In this document: piece after piece, positions 39,061 to 48,660 of the stretch
Position numbering within the stretch: the stretch's first letter is position 1
Layout of the letters: the number at the start of each line of letters is the position of its first letter
NCBI GenBank assembly: GCA_036365515.1
Contig: CM070873.1
Location: 224,517,876-224,581,875, forward strand
DNA: 64,000 bases
Direction: 5' to 3'
From: Torymus aiolomorphi
Taxonomy: Eukaryota > Arthropoda > Insecta > Hymenoptera > Torymidae
Position numbers and translations under genes: made by a program
The notes under the pieces: generated by a model
What the model was told of the DNA's origin: nothing
The model's database searches: none
The model's input: only the letters and a program-made list of their open reading frames with translations

Positions 39061-39856
39061 ACAAGTAGGCGGGGGATATGAGGTCCACGCATGTAAGGGA
39101 GTTATGTAGACATAAAAAAATAAGCAAAACGATTATTTAAATAACTTGTAAATAACCCCAGTAGTCAGGGGATATGAGATCCACGCATGTAATTTGCCCA
39201 CCACTAAGCATCGAAGTCGAAGATTGGCTCCGATTGGCTGAGAGTTGGGTACCTTAATGCACAAGGTACATTATGTAGATACTCATGAATGACAGAAATT
39301 TTAAAACGGTAATTTCTCGAAAACACGTAAAATGTAGTTACGTCGTCATTCCTGGAAGCCACATATATGTATTTGCATAAATACTTGACCATTTTGATAG
39401 CTTTATTAACAAATTATTAGCAAAATAAAAAAAAAAGAAAATCAGCGCGCGAAGCGCGCGTGTCGAACTCTAGTTAGGAAAAACATTATAAGTCTGGCAA
39501 AAAGTCTGGCATTTTTGCCAGACTTATTTAAGAGCAAAATCACAAATCTGGCATAGTGGCCGTAGCCAGACTAAAGCCATACTTCAGCCAGACTTATTTA
39601 GCCAGACCACTCCCAGACCAGTGCCAGACTAATTTTTTTTACACGGGAACAAGTTATATTTGCTTTGAAATTGTATTGATGAAATTCGATGTTTCGAATA
39701 GTAGGTGAATTGTTAGATTCGAAAATATGATTTTAGTAATTTAGAATTTCGAAATTAAGAACAATCTGCATTACCATTTGTCGAACTGAAAAACGTCTAT
39801 AGTTAACTTCAATTTTAAAGTAAATCGTCTGAACTTTGGACCCCCCCCGTATCAAG

Positions 39857-40524
39857 CACTTCCCTACAGAAACTTTAACATATTATAGTACTATATATTA
39901 TAACAAAAACAGTGCAACTGCGAATTAAGTAAGTCTTCAAAATAATACTAATTTAACGGAACAATTGAAAATAAAACTCGATACGAGTATACCTCGCACG
40001 TGCACGCGCCACGTAACCTTTTTAATCTCGCCAAAACAAATATAGCTCCACTGCGTTTCCGACATCTCAGACTCCCCTCGTCTTTACGGCTTCCACATCG
40101 AGCGCAACACGCGGAAATGTAGTAGGTAGTGCGCCTCGTATGTACACACACACACACACACGCAGTAGAAGCAGGAGACGTGTGTGTGCTTACGCACCGA
40201 GGCACACGCTAAACATTCCCGTTCCTTGAACCTTAATCGCTTTCAGCGACGCTGATTTCGGAAGAGCCGAGATTGCAGTGCGCGGGGGGGGGGGGGGGAT
40301 TTGTTTGTACGGGGGATGCGCACGTCTTTACGCGCGGTTTAATCGTTCTAAAGTGATCGATAGCTTCGGAAACTGTTTGCGAGATCGTGACGGCGATTTA
40401 TGCATTTCCCGATGCGCGCCGCGCGAGCTGTGACTTCGGTGTGCAGATTGGCGTGTGCCTGCTGCGGGGGAGAGTTGTGACTTCATTGCTTAATATTTTG
40501 TACCTGCGTATCAATATTGAATTG
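39857..40524. other. Non-coding; CpG-rich with simple repeats
   Basis: CpG-rich from about 39960. Holds (CA)n at 40142-40161 and a 15-bp G run at 40284-40298. No gene recognised. Confidence 0.6.
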
Positions 40525-40929
40525 TACACGGAGAGAAATTTTAGAGTAAAAATTACCAAGGTGCCTTGGTAGCGCATGGACAGACTGTCAAAAGCCGTGT
40601 TATTTCCAGGTTTCTAATACAATTTATAAGTTTCCCAGGAAAAACTACCATAACCACTTAAAAAAAATACCAAATTATCTGAATAAAAATTACCAGACAC
40701 ACTGGTAAAAATTGAGATCTAGTCATTTTTACAAGGTAACCTAAGAATTTTTACTAAGAAAACTGATAAATTTTACCAAATAACCTGGTATTTGTGTACT
40801 CGCGCATGCGCACTGCGCATTATTGTGTTTCAGAAGATTGATACTAGAGGCGTGCGTGACGTTAAAATGAAAACAATACACATATTTTCAGTAAGTAATA
40901 ACGGCGATTCAAATGACTGTTGGTAACAG

Positions 40930-41000
40930 CTTCCGTGGCGCAGTCGGTAGAACGTCGGACTCTCAACCCAAAGATTGTCGGATCGAATCCCGCTTCCGTA
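40930..41000 (+). pseudogene. tRNA-like sequence with A and B boxes
   Basis: The A-box TGGCGCAGTCGG (40936-40947) fits the eukaryotic consensus and the B-box GATCGAATC (40981-40989) fits GWTCRANNC. The anticodon-loop-like stretch is CTCTCAA. The ends, GCTTCCG at both 5' and 3', are direct copies and not complements, so no acceptor stem forms. A T8 run follows. It has all parts of an internal RNA polymerase III promoter but is unlikely to be a working tRNA. Confidence 0.65.
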
Positions 41001-41004
41001 AAAA

Positions 41005-41012
41005 TTTTTTTT
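41005..41012 (+). terminator. T8 run, possible Pol III terminator
   Basis: Eight T residues a few bases after the tRNA-like segment, the usual form of an RNA polymerase III stop. Confidence 0.5.
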
Positions 41013-41271
41013 CAGTTTAATGTTTTTTCATCCTTGTTTCTGTTTCTATTTCTATATTAAAATACTATATATCCATCAATATGGATAAAAAAAGTTAATT
41101 TTTTTAATTTAAATTAACTAAAAAAAATTTTACCAAGGCACTTTGGTAAAAAGTTTGAAATTGTCAGTCTATCCATCCATTACCATAGAAACTGGTAATT
41201 TTGTCTCGAATATTTGTAATTTTCACTACAAAATTTCTCTCCGTGTACTTAGATATTTAGTTTATTAATTA

Positions 41272-41513
41272 CCCTGGTACAAAATTAAGCAAATTTTATA
41301 GCTAACGTGTTAATTAAATGGAAGCATTTTGAGCAAAAATCATAATGCAAAATAATATATTTCATATAAAAGTTCTACTATTACTTAAAATACATATTTT
41401 ATGAAGTCTAAATGCATTTATTTCGGCATAATTATGAAATACAAGCAATGTTCGTTTTTAACCATAAAGTTAACTAAAAAATAGCTAGCTTCTGGTTAAC
41501 ATTTCTACCAGAA
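41272..41513. mobile_element. CCCTGGTA-family TIR element, copy 2
   Basis: Begins CCCTGGTACAAAATT and ends TTTCTACCAGAA, with TA at 41270-41271 and 41514-41515. Aligns along its length with 35367-35612. It starts about 25 bp beyond the previous element's target site. Confidence 0.7.
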
Positions 41514-41742
41514 TATTATGCATATTTTGACTAAGAGGGTACAAACAATTCTTTCCAACGCATTTTTAGAAGTATAATAAAGTTTTTTTTCTTCGTTGGA
41601 AATAACTGCAAAAGCCAAGATAATCTTTATCCCTCTGGAAATACGAAGAAAGTCCTTTCAGCGCATATGACTCATTATATAGACAGAGAGGGGAAATCTC
41701 GTGTGTATATCTAAGAACGCTTTCAAGATAATTCATCTCGTA

Positions 41743-42744
41743 CATTGAGAGAAATGTTGTAGTAAAATTTATTATAAACATAAGAAAAATTACTATATTT
41801 TGTAGGAACGGAGGGACAAATCGAAATTATAACAATTTTTGCTATGCAACATAGTAATTTTTATGAATGACCTTAAATTTCAAAAAATTAAATTTTTCTC
41901 GTTCTTCCTGTTTTCAGAACTATTTTCAGACTCTAATCATACAATATTTAATGTGAAAATAAATTAAAATGAGAAATAAAAATATTTTTTTTACGAGCGT
42001 TGGGATCGAACCTACAACCTTCACCGCGGCAATCGGACGCGCTAACCACTTAACCAAATAGGATTCTTGAGTGTAAAATTTTGGAACTTGTACATGTCAA
42101 ACCATCGATTTCAAGAAAATTTCAGATAATATTAAATAATGACAATAAATAACTTTGATAACACAAAGAAACTTATCATTAATGTGCATAATATAAAAAT
42201 AAAATATTTGAAGTAAGATTTTGAATGTTTTGTAAACTTAAAAGCAAGACAAAGTGAAATTCCCGTAGAAACATAACCTCAATCAGACACGTGGGCGCCT
42301 TGATCTGCGCAGAAAGTACTAATGTTGTAGCAATTTTTACTATGTTGGATAGCAAACTTTCTTATGGTCTGTAGCAATTTTTGAATGTGGCACTTTTTAC
42401 TATGTTTATAGTAATTTTTAATACGCTACAAAATAAAATTTATACGCTACAAAATAAAATTTAAACGCTACAAAATAAAATTTATATTCTATTCTAATAA
42501 AAATTAAAAGCATATATTTTAAATTTTATTATATCACAGTTTTTGCTATGTGTATAGCAATTTTTCTTTTATTTCGTAATACTTTCTAATCAACAACTGT
42601 CATAAAAATTACAAGAAATTTTGTAATTATTCATACAATTATAATAAAATTGCAGCATAAAGTGTATTTATCTCACCCTTCCTATACTTTATAGTAATTT
42701 TTATTACAGTTATAATAAAATTTACTACAACATTTTTCTCAGTG
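41743..42744. mobile_element. TIR element CATTGAGAGAAATG with tRNA-like segment (copy A)
   Basis: Left CATTGAGAGAAATGTTGTAG, right CTACAACATTTTTCTCAGTG, flanked by TA (41741-41742 and 42745-42746). The 1,002-bp body includes three tandem GCTACAAAATAAAATTTA units and TAGCAATTTTTACTATG words in both orientations. Nearly identical to 43670-44798. No transposase frame. Confidence 0.85.
41993..42062 (-). pseudogene. tRNA-like sequence in copy A
   Basis: The minus strand reads TTTGGTTAAGTGGTTAGCGC, a CCG-ATTGCCG-CGG anticodon-arm-like hairpin, then TAGGTTCGATCCC. The B-box GGTTCGATCCC is a perfect match; the A-box is weak. A T5 run lies about 10 nt downstream on this strand (41978-41982). No acceptor pairing. 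Confidence 0.65.
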
Positions 42745-42746
42745 TA

Positions 42747-43667
42747 CTTTTTCCGCTGTCAAGCTATTTTCAAAAAAATATTACTGAATAATTTCAAAAA
42801 GTCTCTGATAAAATATACGAAACAAGAATTTAATGCAACTTATTAACGATACGACCCCATCGCTTCCCAATCATCTTTAACGAACAACGAACACCAAACC
42901 TTTGCAAACTGACCCGGCAACCAGAGCCCCGCGAGCGAAAACTCTCTGGAACAGCCAAACAAGCGAGGAGGCGGCGCCAATTAAAGCGAAAAGGCCGAAA
43001 ACGAGAAAACTCCCTGGCATGTATCCCACCCCCTTTGGGAAAAGAGAAAAAACAGCAGCAGTAGTAGACTGGCGCAGCTGCGCGCCCCATAATGGTGGCG
43101 CCTCTCTGACGCGCGGTAGCAGCGAGGCGAGAGAAAGGAAAATGGGCAAATTTGAATATCGATCACCGCGGGGGTGTCCAGTCACATCCCGCAGCTTCTC
43201 TCGCTTTCTCGTATCGATTGTACGCGCCAGGCGAGGCGAGGCGCCTATACCGTAACTCCCGGGAAATAACAACCCTCCGCGCAAATATACATATATATAT
43301 ATACATGTAGACAACATGCTTCCGTTTATCCACGTGTCGCGTGTGTATATGTGGGAGGTTATAATGGACCTCGTGCTATTGTCTACTTATATAGGTATGT
43401 TTGCGAATGCTCTTGAGGCATATTTGGTCGGATATGAGGGGCGAGAAGGGAGATTGTCGCGCGCGACTACTCGCCTGCATTTTGTCTTTCGAGTGGTTTG
43501 GATTTCCAGATAATAAGGGTGCTGAAAGCTGAGGGGTTAGTGGCATGCTTTTTGGGTAGATTGTATTTGGCGTGCGCGGGGATTACGCGGAGGAGTTGAG
43601 TCAATATAGAGAATTGATATTTCGTGGCTGGGGGCACTTTCACGGCTATAGTTGTTTACTTTTTTCA
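42747..43667. other. Non-coding spacer between twin elements
   Basis: CpG-rich from about 42840 to 43260. It has overlapping frames on both strands, none recognisable. The spacer differs from the flanks of copy A's left side, so the twins are separate insertions and not one simple tandem duplication. Confidence 0.55.
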
Positions 43668-43920
43668 TACACTGAGAGAAATGTTGTAGTAAAATTTATT
43701 ATAAACATAAGAAAAATTATTATATTTTGTAGGAACGGAGGGACAAATCGAAATTATAACAATTTTTGCTATGCAACATAGTAATTTTTATGAATGACCT
43801 TAAATTTCAAAAAATTAAATTTTTTCTCGTTCTTCCTGTTTTCAGAACTATTTTCAGACTCTAATCATACAATATTTAATGTGAAAATAAATTAAAATGA
43901 GAAATAAAAATATTTTTTCT

Positions 43921-43990
43921 ACGAGCGTTGGGATCGAACCTACAACCTTCACCGCGGCAATCGGACGCGCTAACCACTTACCCAAATAGG
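43921..43990 (-). pseudogene. tRNA-like sequence in copy B
   Basis: Nearly identical to 41993-42062, with a perfect B-box GGTTCGATCCC; one visible change in the A-box side (CCACTTACCC for CCACTTAACC on the plus strand). Confidence 0.65.
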
Positions 43991-44402
43991 ATTCTTGAGT
44001 GTAAAATTTTGGAACTTGTACATGTCAAACCATCGATTTCAAGAAAATTTCAGATAATATTAAATAATGACAATAAATAACTTTGATAACACAAAGAAAC
44101 TTATCATTAATGTGCATAATATAAAAATAAAATATTTGAAGTAAGGTTTTGAATGTTTTGTAAACTTAAAAGCAAGACAAAGTGAAATTCCCGTAGAAAC
44201 ATAACCTCAATCAGACACGTGGGCGCCTTGATCTGCGTAGAAAGTACTAATGTTGTAGCAATTTTTACTATGTTGGATAGCAAACTTTCTTATGGCCTGT
44301 AGCAATTTTTGAATGTGGCACTTTTTACTATATTTATAGTAATTTTTAATACGCTACAAAATAAAATTTATACGCTACAAAATAAAATTTAAATGCTACA
44401 AA

Positions 44403-44525
44403 TAGTATATTACTAACGCGGGCGAATGAGGTAAAAATTCTCTTACGTCCACGTTTCAGTAACGTATTTTTCCGTCCGAGGCCGCAAAATGACATTTAAG
44501 ATGGCATTTTGAGGTTAAAGGGCGG
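44403..44525 (+). mobile_element. Short AGTATATTAC-family insertion in copy B
   Basis: Absent from copy A, which gives the empty site GCTACAAAATAAAATTT; AAA appears on both sides, a possible 3-bp duplication. Starts TAGTATATTACTAACGCGGG, ends AGGTTAAAGGGCGG. Similar to 4520-4745 and the insert at 25834-26038. GC-richer than its host element. Confidence 0.65.
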
Positions 44526-44800
44526 AAAATAAAATTTATATTATATTCTAATAAAAATTAAAAGCATATATTTTAAATTTTATTATATCACAGTTTTTGC
44601 TATGTGTATAGCAATTTTTCTTTTATTTCGTAATACTTTCTAATCAACAACTGTCATAAAAATTACAAGAAATTTTGTAATTATTCATACAATTATAATA
44701 AAAATGCAGCATAAAGTGTATTTGTCTCACCCTTCCTATACTTTATAGTAATTTTTATTACAGTTATAATAAAATTTACTACAACATTTTTCTCAGTGTA

Positions 44801-46034
44801 AATAGACGCTGAAAGTAATGATCCGCGCGTGTTATGTTTCGACTTTTATCGTATCTTTCTGTATTGAATTAGAAGAAAATCTTGTTTTTCCTTTCATAGA
44901 GCAAATAACGCCGACTCGTATAGAATGAACTGATATTATTTACGGAAAAATCAAACCAACAAATCTTGATAAAATGATAACGTTTTATGATTTATAAAAT
45001 AGTATTTGTTAATTAATCTTATTTAATCTTATTTCTCAAGTAATGATGCTTTTAAAAATCATAATCCAAGAACAAAATTTATAGCTGTAACGGTCAAGCC
45101 GACATTTATTTAATCCAACTAAAAAATTTCAAAAAGAACCAAATCCACAACTTTGGTCTCCTTCTCGGAAGCCAAACATTTCTCGTCGATTAACAGCTCA
45201 TTCGTCACTCCATTCGCTACACCCCTTTTTTCATCAGCCATTAAGGCGAATTCAAGTATTTCCGCAGAACGATTTTTTGTTCACGTATCCCTGTCTCTCT
45301 CTATGTGACACCGCCATCATCCCAGCGCACCAGACCATTTCTATATGCACTCTGACGTGGAGGGTCAGCTTTAATGCCCGAGCAAATAAACCGGAGGGGA
45401 GACGACGGCGACGGTGATGGTGGTGGCGGGGACGCGCGAGACGGTGACAAGTGGCGCCGGAAGGGCCGAGTGCTCGCGCGAACGCACGATGACGTCAGCC
45501 CTGTGCGCGGAGGAAGTTCCGAAAAACACGAGGCGGCCGAAGTTGGATGGATACTGGAACGAACAGATAGAGCGCGCGTGTTGTGCAGTGGCTGAGAGGT
45601 TCGGAGGGAAATTGGCGTCGTTTGCATGGTTCGTTGAGTTTTGCGTGGATTGGCTATGGGTTGGTGGAAATTGTATTGTATGGTTGAATTGGAAGGGAAA
45701 TATTTTGTTCCTGATATACAATTAGCTTGTTACGTATTTTGAGATTATTAGATTTGAAAAAAATAGTTATGATCGTGATATGCTGAACCAATTTTTACGA
45801 ACGTTATTGCGTAAGTCGGAATGATTTCATCTGACGCACATGAAAAATTGAATATTGATGTATTTATAAAACTAATCTTAAGAACTTCAACGCTATTTTG
45901 ACTGACGTGTCCGTTCTTTGATTATAACTTCAAAATTATCTTGGAAATTTTTAATGCGAATGTTAAATGTCAAAGCAGCTTATAACCTTTGACGCTTTGC
46001 AAATTCTTTAATAACAGCGTACGTTATAGTTACA
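44801..46034. other. Non-coding
   Basis: AT-rich with a CpG-rich block at about 45290-45610. No gene recognised. Confidence 0.6.
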
Positions 46035-46038
46035 TTAA

Positions 46039-46588
46039 CCTTTAGACTGCCGGGATTTGAACCTTTAAACGGCCCTTTAGAAGTGGCCAAATTAGTGTCT
46101 TGTATCACGTATCAACTATATACAAAGTTCATGTCAGAGGTCGAACCTATATATAGGCCTTCCGGCAGGATACGGTAAAGAAAAAAATTTTCTATTATAG
46201 AATTTTTTTTACGCTTAAAACTCGATGAAAGTATCATATTATTTAGGTTTTCAGGGTCGCTGATCATGAATCTGAAGTCAGATTTGATAAATTCTTGTCA
46301 GGGAGCCCCCCCCCCCAAATTCCCCTATTTTTGAAGCTCGGTGAAAATGTTACTCCGGGGGTTTTTGAGGCAATCCAGATTGGCAATTTCACCAAGTTTT
46401 AGAAATATATAAAAATTGGGGCATTTGGGGGTGGGGTGGGGGTATTTCGGGCCCTATGAAGTAAATTTGTCAAATTTGACCCCAGACTCGTGATCAGCTA
46501 CCCCGAAAACCCCCGGAATACTATTTTTCACAAAAAAATATTGATTTTCCTCTAAAGCCTATATATAGGCTTTCCGACAGTCTAAAGG
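46039..46588. mobile_element. piggyBac-like non-autonomous element, TTAA target
   Basis: TTAA at 46035-46038 and 46589-46592. Termini CCTTTAGACTGCCGG and CCGACAGTCTAAAGG resemble known piggyBac ends (CCC/CCTTT...CTGCC type). The interior has CCTATATATAGG palindromes, an 11-bp C run (46306-46316) and a long inverted pair centred on GCTGATCATGAATCTGA / its inverse near 46244-46286 and 46468-46510. No transposase. Confidence 0.8.
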
Positions 46589-46592
46589 TTAA

Positions 46593-48629
46593 AAAAAAAA
46601 CTTCATTCAAAAAGAGTTCGATATTTAATCAATTTTTGCGCCGTAATAAGAAGCACGAAGACAAGGTTATCACTTTTGCGTATCCAAGAGGTGATTTTAC
46701 CGGTAAAAGTATCCAATGATGTGAAAAATAACTTTGAAAGTTTGTTACGTTCGTTAATTAAAACTCCTTTGATAAAACTAAAAATTATCCGCAGAATCTT
46801 TCAATCAGAAACTTTGTACAATAATTATAACCAAGCGTCTATATATCTCCGTCAATTAAATCAGAAATCGGATAATCAGACCATAAGTGAACGGCCGCAA
46901 CGAGGAGCAAACAAAATTGTTGTAACATTCTCGACTCAGCAGCGCAACAACTATTTACACGACGATGCTCTCGAGCCCGCGGGAAACATCGTCGCAATAC
47001 CAATACTGCGCTCAGTATGTGTCTATAACATTGCACTTTTAACCAGCACGCTGCTCGCGCGTAGTTATACAAGCACTCGAATCTGCTATCAGCGACATTA
47101 TAATTAGCCAAACATAGAGCTCGTTTGTCAAGCCCACACACAATCGCCATTATTCCGTGCATATACGCGCTGGGCCGCTATATGTATACAGCTATATAGG
47201 CGCATCCAGTGTGCTGCGCGCACTCAATGATTTCCCACATGTATAAGCGACCTTTTCATTCATGCGCGCCGCTCGTGCACTTGAGAAAGAGAGACAGAGG
47301 GAGAGAGGGAGAGAGAGAGAGAAAGACGAGGGGAGGCAAGGAAAAAAGCGAGGAGTTCGCGTCTGTTCGACTTTTTCTCCCGATAAGAGCCATCGCCGCT
47401 TACGCACGCGAGAAGAGAGGGGATAGAAGCGGCTGACGTTTAAGACGACCGATTATTGTAGGGACGTGAATAAGGCGAGATTTATGAACTTGCTTATTTT
47501 TCTCTCTTTTTTTTGATCTACAAGAGTTTTACAGTTCGAAGAAAAGTTTGTGCGACTTAAAAATTTTCGTTACTTTCTTTTGTGCATACATAAATTTAAA
47601 TTGTGAATGTCAATTTGGAATACCAAATAAGTGAATCCCGTGTAGGCTTATTGAGTTTTGAGAAATGAAATAGGCATTTAAATTATGTTCAAATACAATA
47701 ACAATAGACTGTAAATAGTACCGTAGAGAAATGAGAAGTAATTAATTGATAGAAAGTTTTCAATGGATGGAATCACGAAAATAGATGTCGCGTCTAATAA
47801 TAGCACGCTGAACGAGTAACACTCACTGCCTACGCGGGCTTCCAATATAAATTGCAACAGCTAACAATAGGATGATTAGTTTATTGACGTAACGGTAAAA
47901 GTTTTACTATCCGAAACCCGAAAGTCAATTTCACATTTCCAATAATTGTTTTACTTAATTAGAAAAATGATATTTCTAAGTTTTTAATTAGAATAATCTA
48001 TTTCACTGGTAATTAATTTAAAAATTTGTGAAACAAACCAGTTTCATAAAATACATGCACCAATGATTAACTTCGTTATAAGAAATTTCGATTATCTTGA
48101 AAACTAAATCTCTGATAAGAGAAAATTAATGAAAATAAAGCCTCTTGGAAACTCTAAGCTCTAATAATCTTCTATAGTTACTAAATGAACGTTCGATAAC
48201 GAGCACCGCTCGTCTAGAATTGTGAAAGCTTCAAGATATAAAAATATTAAAGTTTAATTGGATCTAAAAAATAAACACGTCAAAGGTTTAAAAATAATTC
48301 ACAAAAAAATTTGTCTCTATCTTTAAAACTTATAAGAGACATAACATTATAAAGAAACAATATAATTAACATACGCGATCAAATAAAGTTATTGGCATAT
48401 TATAGTATTACACACACCCAAGATATATGTTCCCATGATTAAATCAAAGTGTTTACTTTTCTCAACTTGATGCGATTAGCCTGTCTTTAATTTTCTCTTA
48501 CTCAAATAGACGAACGACGCGCGCGTTCATCTTCATCATCGGCGCAAATTTATAGTCGTCAGAACCGTCCGGAAGCACGAACGGCGATAAATCCTCAGCA
48601 CCCGCGAATCGTCACGTTCGATCATCGAA

Positions 48630-48660
<31 letters not shown>

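Larger units (their letters stand above)
37914..39473 (+). mobile_element. Non-autonomous Helitron, 1,560 bp
   Basis: 5' end TCCCTCTATATAAAATGC after host A37913. 3' end CTAG (39470-39473) before host T39474, with a GCGCGC-GAA-GCGCGC hairpin (39445-39459) ending 10 nt before CTAG. These are the standard Helitron hallmarks: 5' TC, 3' CTRR, subterminal hairpin, A^T insertion, no target duplication. The opposite foldback arm supplies the empty site: joining the two flanks gives CTTA-TTAGGAAAAACATT, matching the uninterrupted arm near 36971-36990 in reverse. No Rep/helicase frame, so it depends on another copy. Confidence 0.88.
36829..39647. mobile_element. GTCTGG-word foldback element nested in the outer element
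   Basis: Ends CCCGTGTAAAAAAAATTAG and its inverse. Both arms are arrays of AGTCTGGC/GCCAGACT words, then about 360 bp of GC-richer arm, meeting at a loop near 37429-37502. The terminal arm stretch differs at only a handful of positions in about 170 bp, far fewer than the outer arms. Removing the Helitron leaves about 1.26 kb. A related diverged element begins with CCCGTTTAAAA at 63200. No coding frame. Confidence 0.75.
36601..39848. mobile_element. Outer TIR element with 8-bp target duplication
   Basis: Flanked by the direct repeat GTATCAAG (36593-36600 and 39849-39856). Termini are a G-run followed by GGTCCAAAGTT and its inverse. The outer arms (36601-36828 and 39648-39848) pair at roughly 85 percent by eye, lower than the inner layer, so this is the oldest layer. 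Without later insertions it would be about 430 bp. An 8-bp duplication fits hAT, P or Mutator-type transposition; no transposase is present to decide. Confidence 0.75.
40527..41245. mobile_element. TIR element CACGGAGAGAAAT with tRNA-like cassette
   Basis: Termini CACGGAGAGAAATTTT and its inverse, flanked by TA (40525-40526 and 41246-41247). The 719-bp interior repeats TTACCAAGG/CCTTGGTAA and CTGGTAAAAATT words in both orientations and carries a tRNA-like segment at 40930-41000. GGACAGACTG and its inverted form lie inside the two arms. No transposase. Confidence 0.8.
43670..44798. mobile_element. TIR element CACTGAGAGAAATG with tRNA-like segment (copy B)
   Basis: Flanked by TA (43668-43669 and 44799-44800). 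Over its length it differs from 41743-42744 at only scattered positions, plus one 123-bp insertion at 44403-44525. It keeps the tRNA-like segment, the GCTACAAAATAAAATTTA units and both termini. Such similarity points to recent copying of this family. Confidence 0.88.

Noticed and set aside
40930..41000. Functional tRNA gene
   Set aside because: A and B boxes are good, but the acceptor and T stems do not pair and it lies inside a transposon; kept as a tRNA-derived pseudogene.
46676..47107. 143-codon frame in AT-rich DNA next to the piggyBac-like element
   Set aside because: No ATG start and no transposase-like motif; not linked to the TTAA element by any visible signal.
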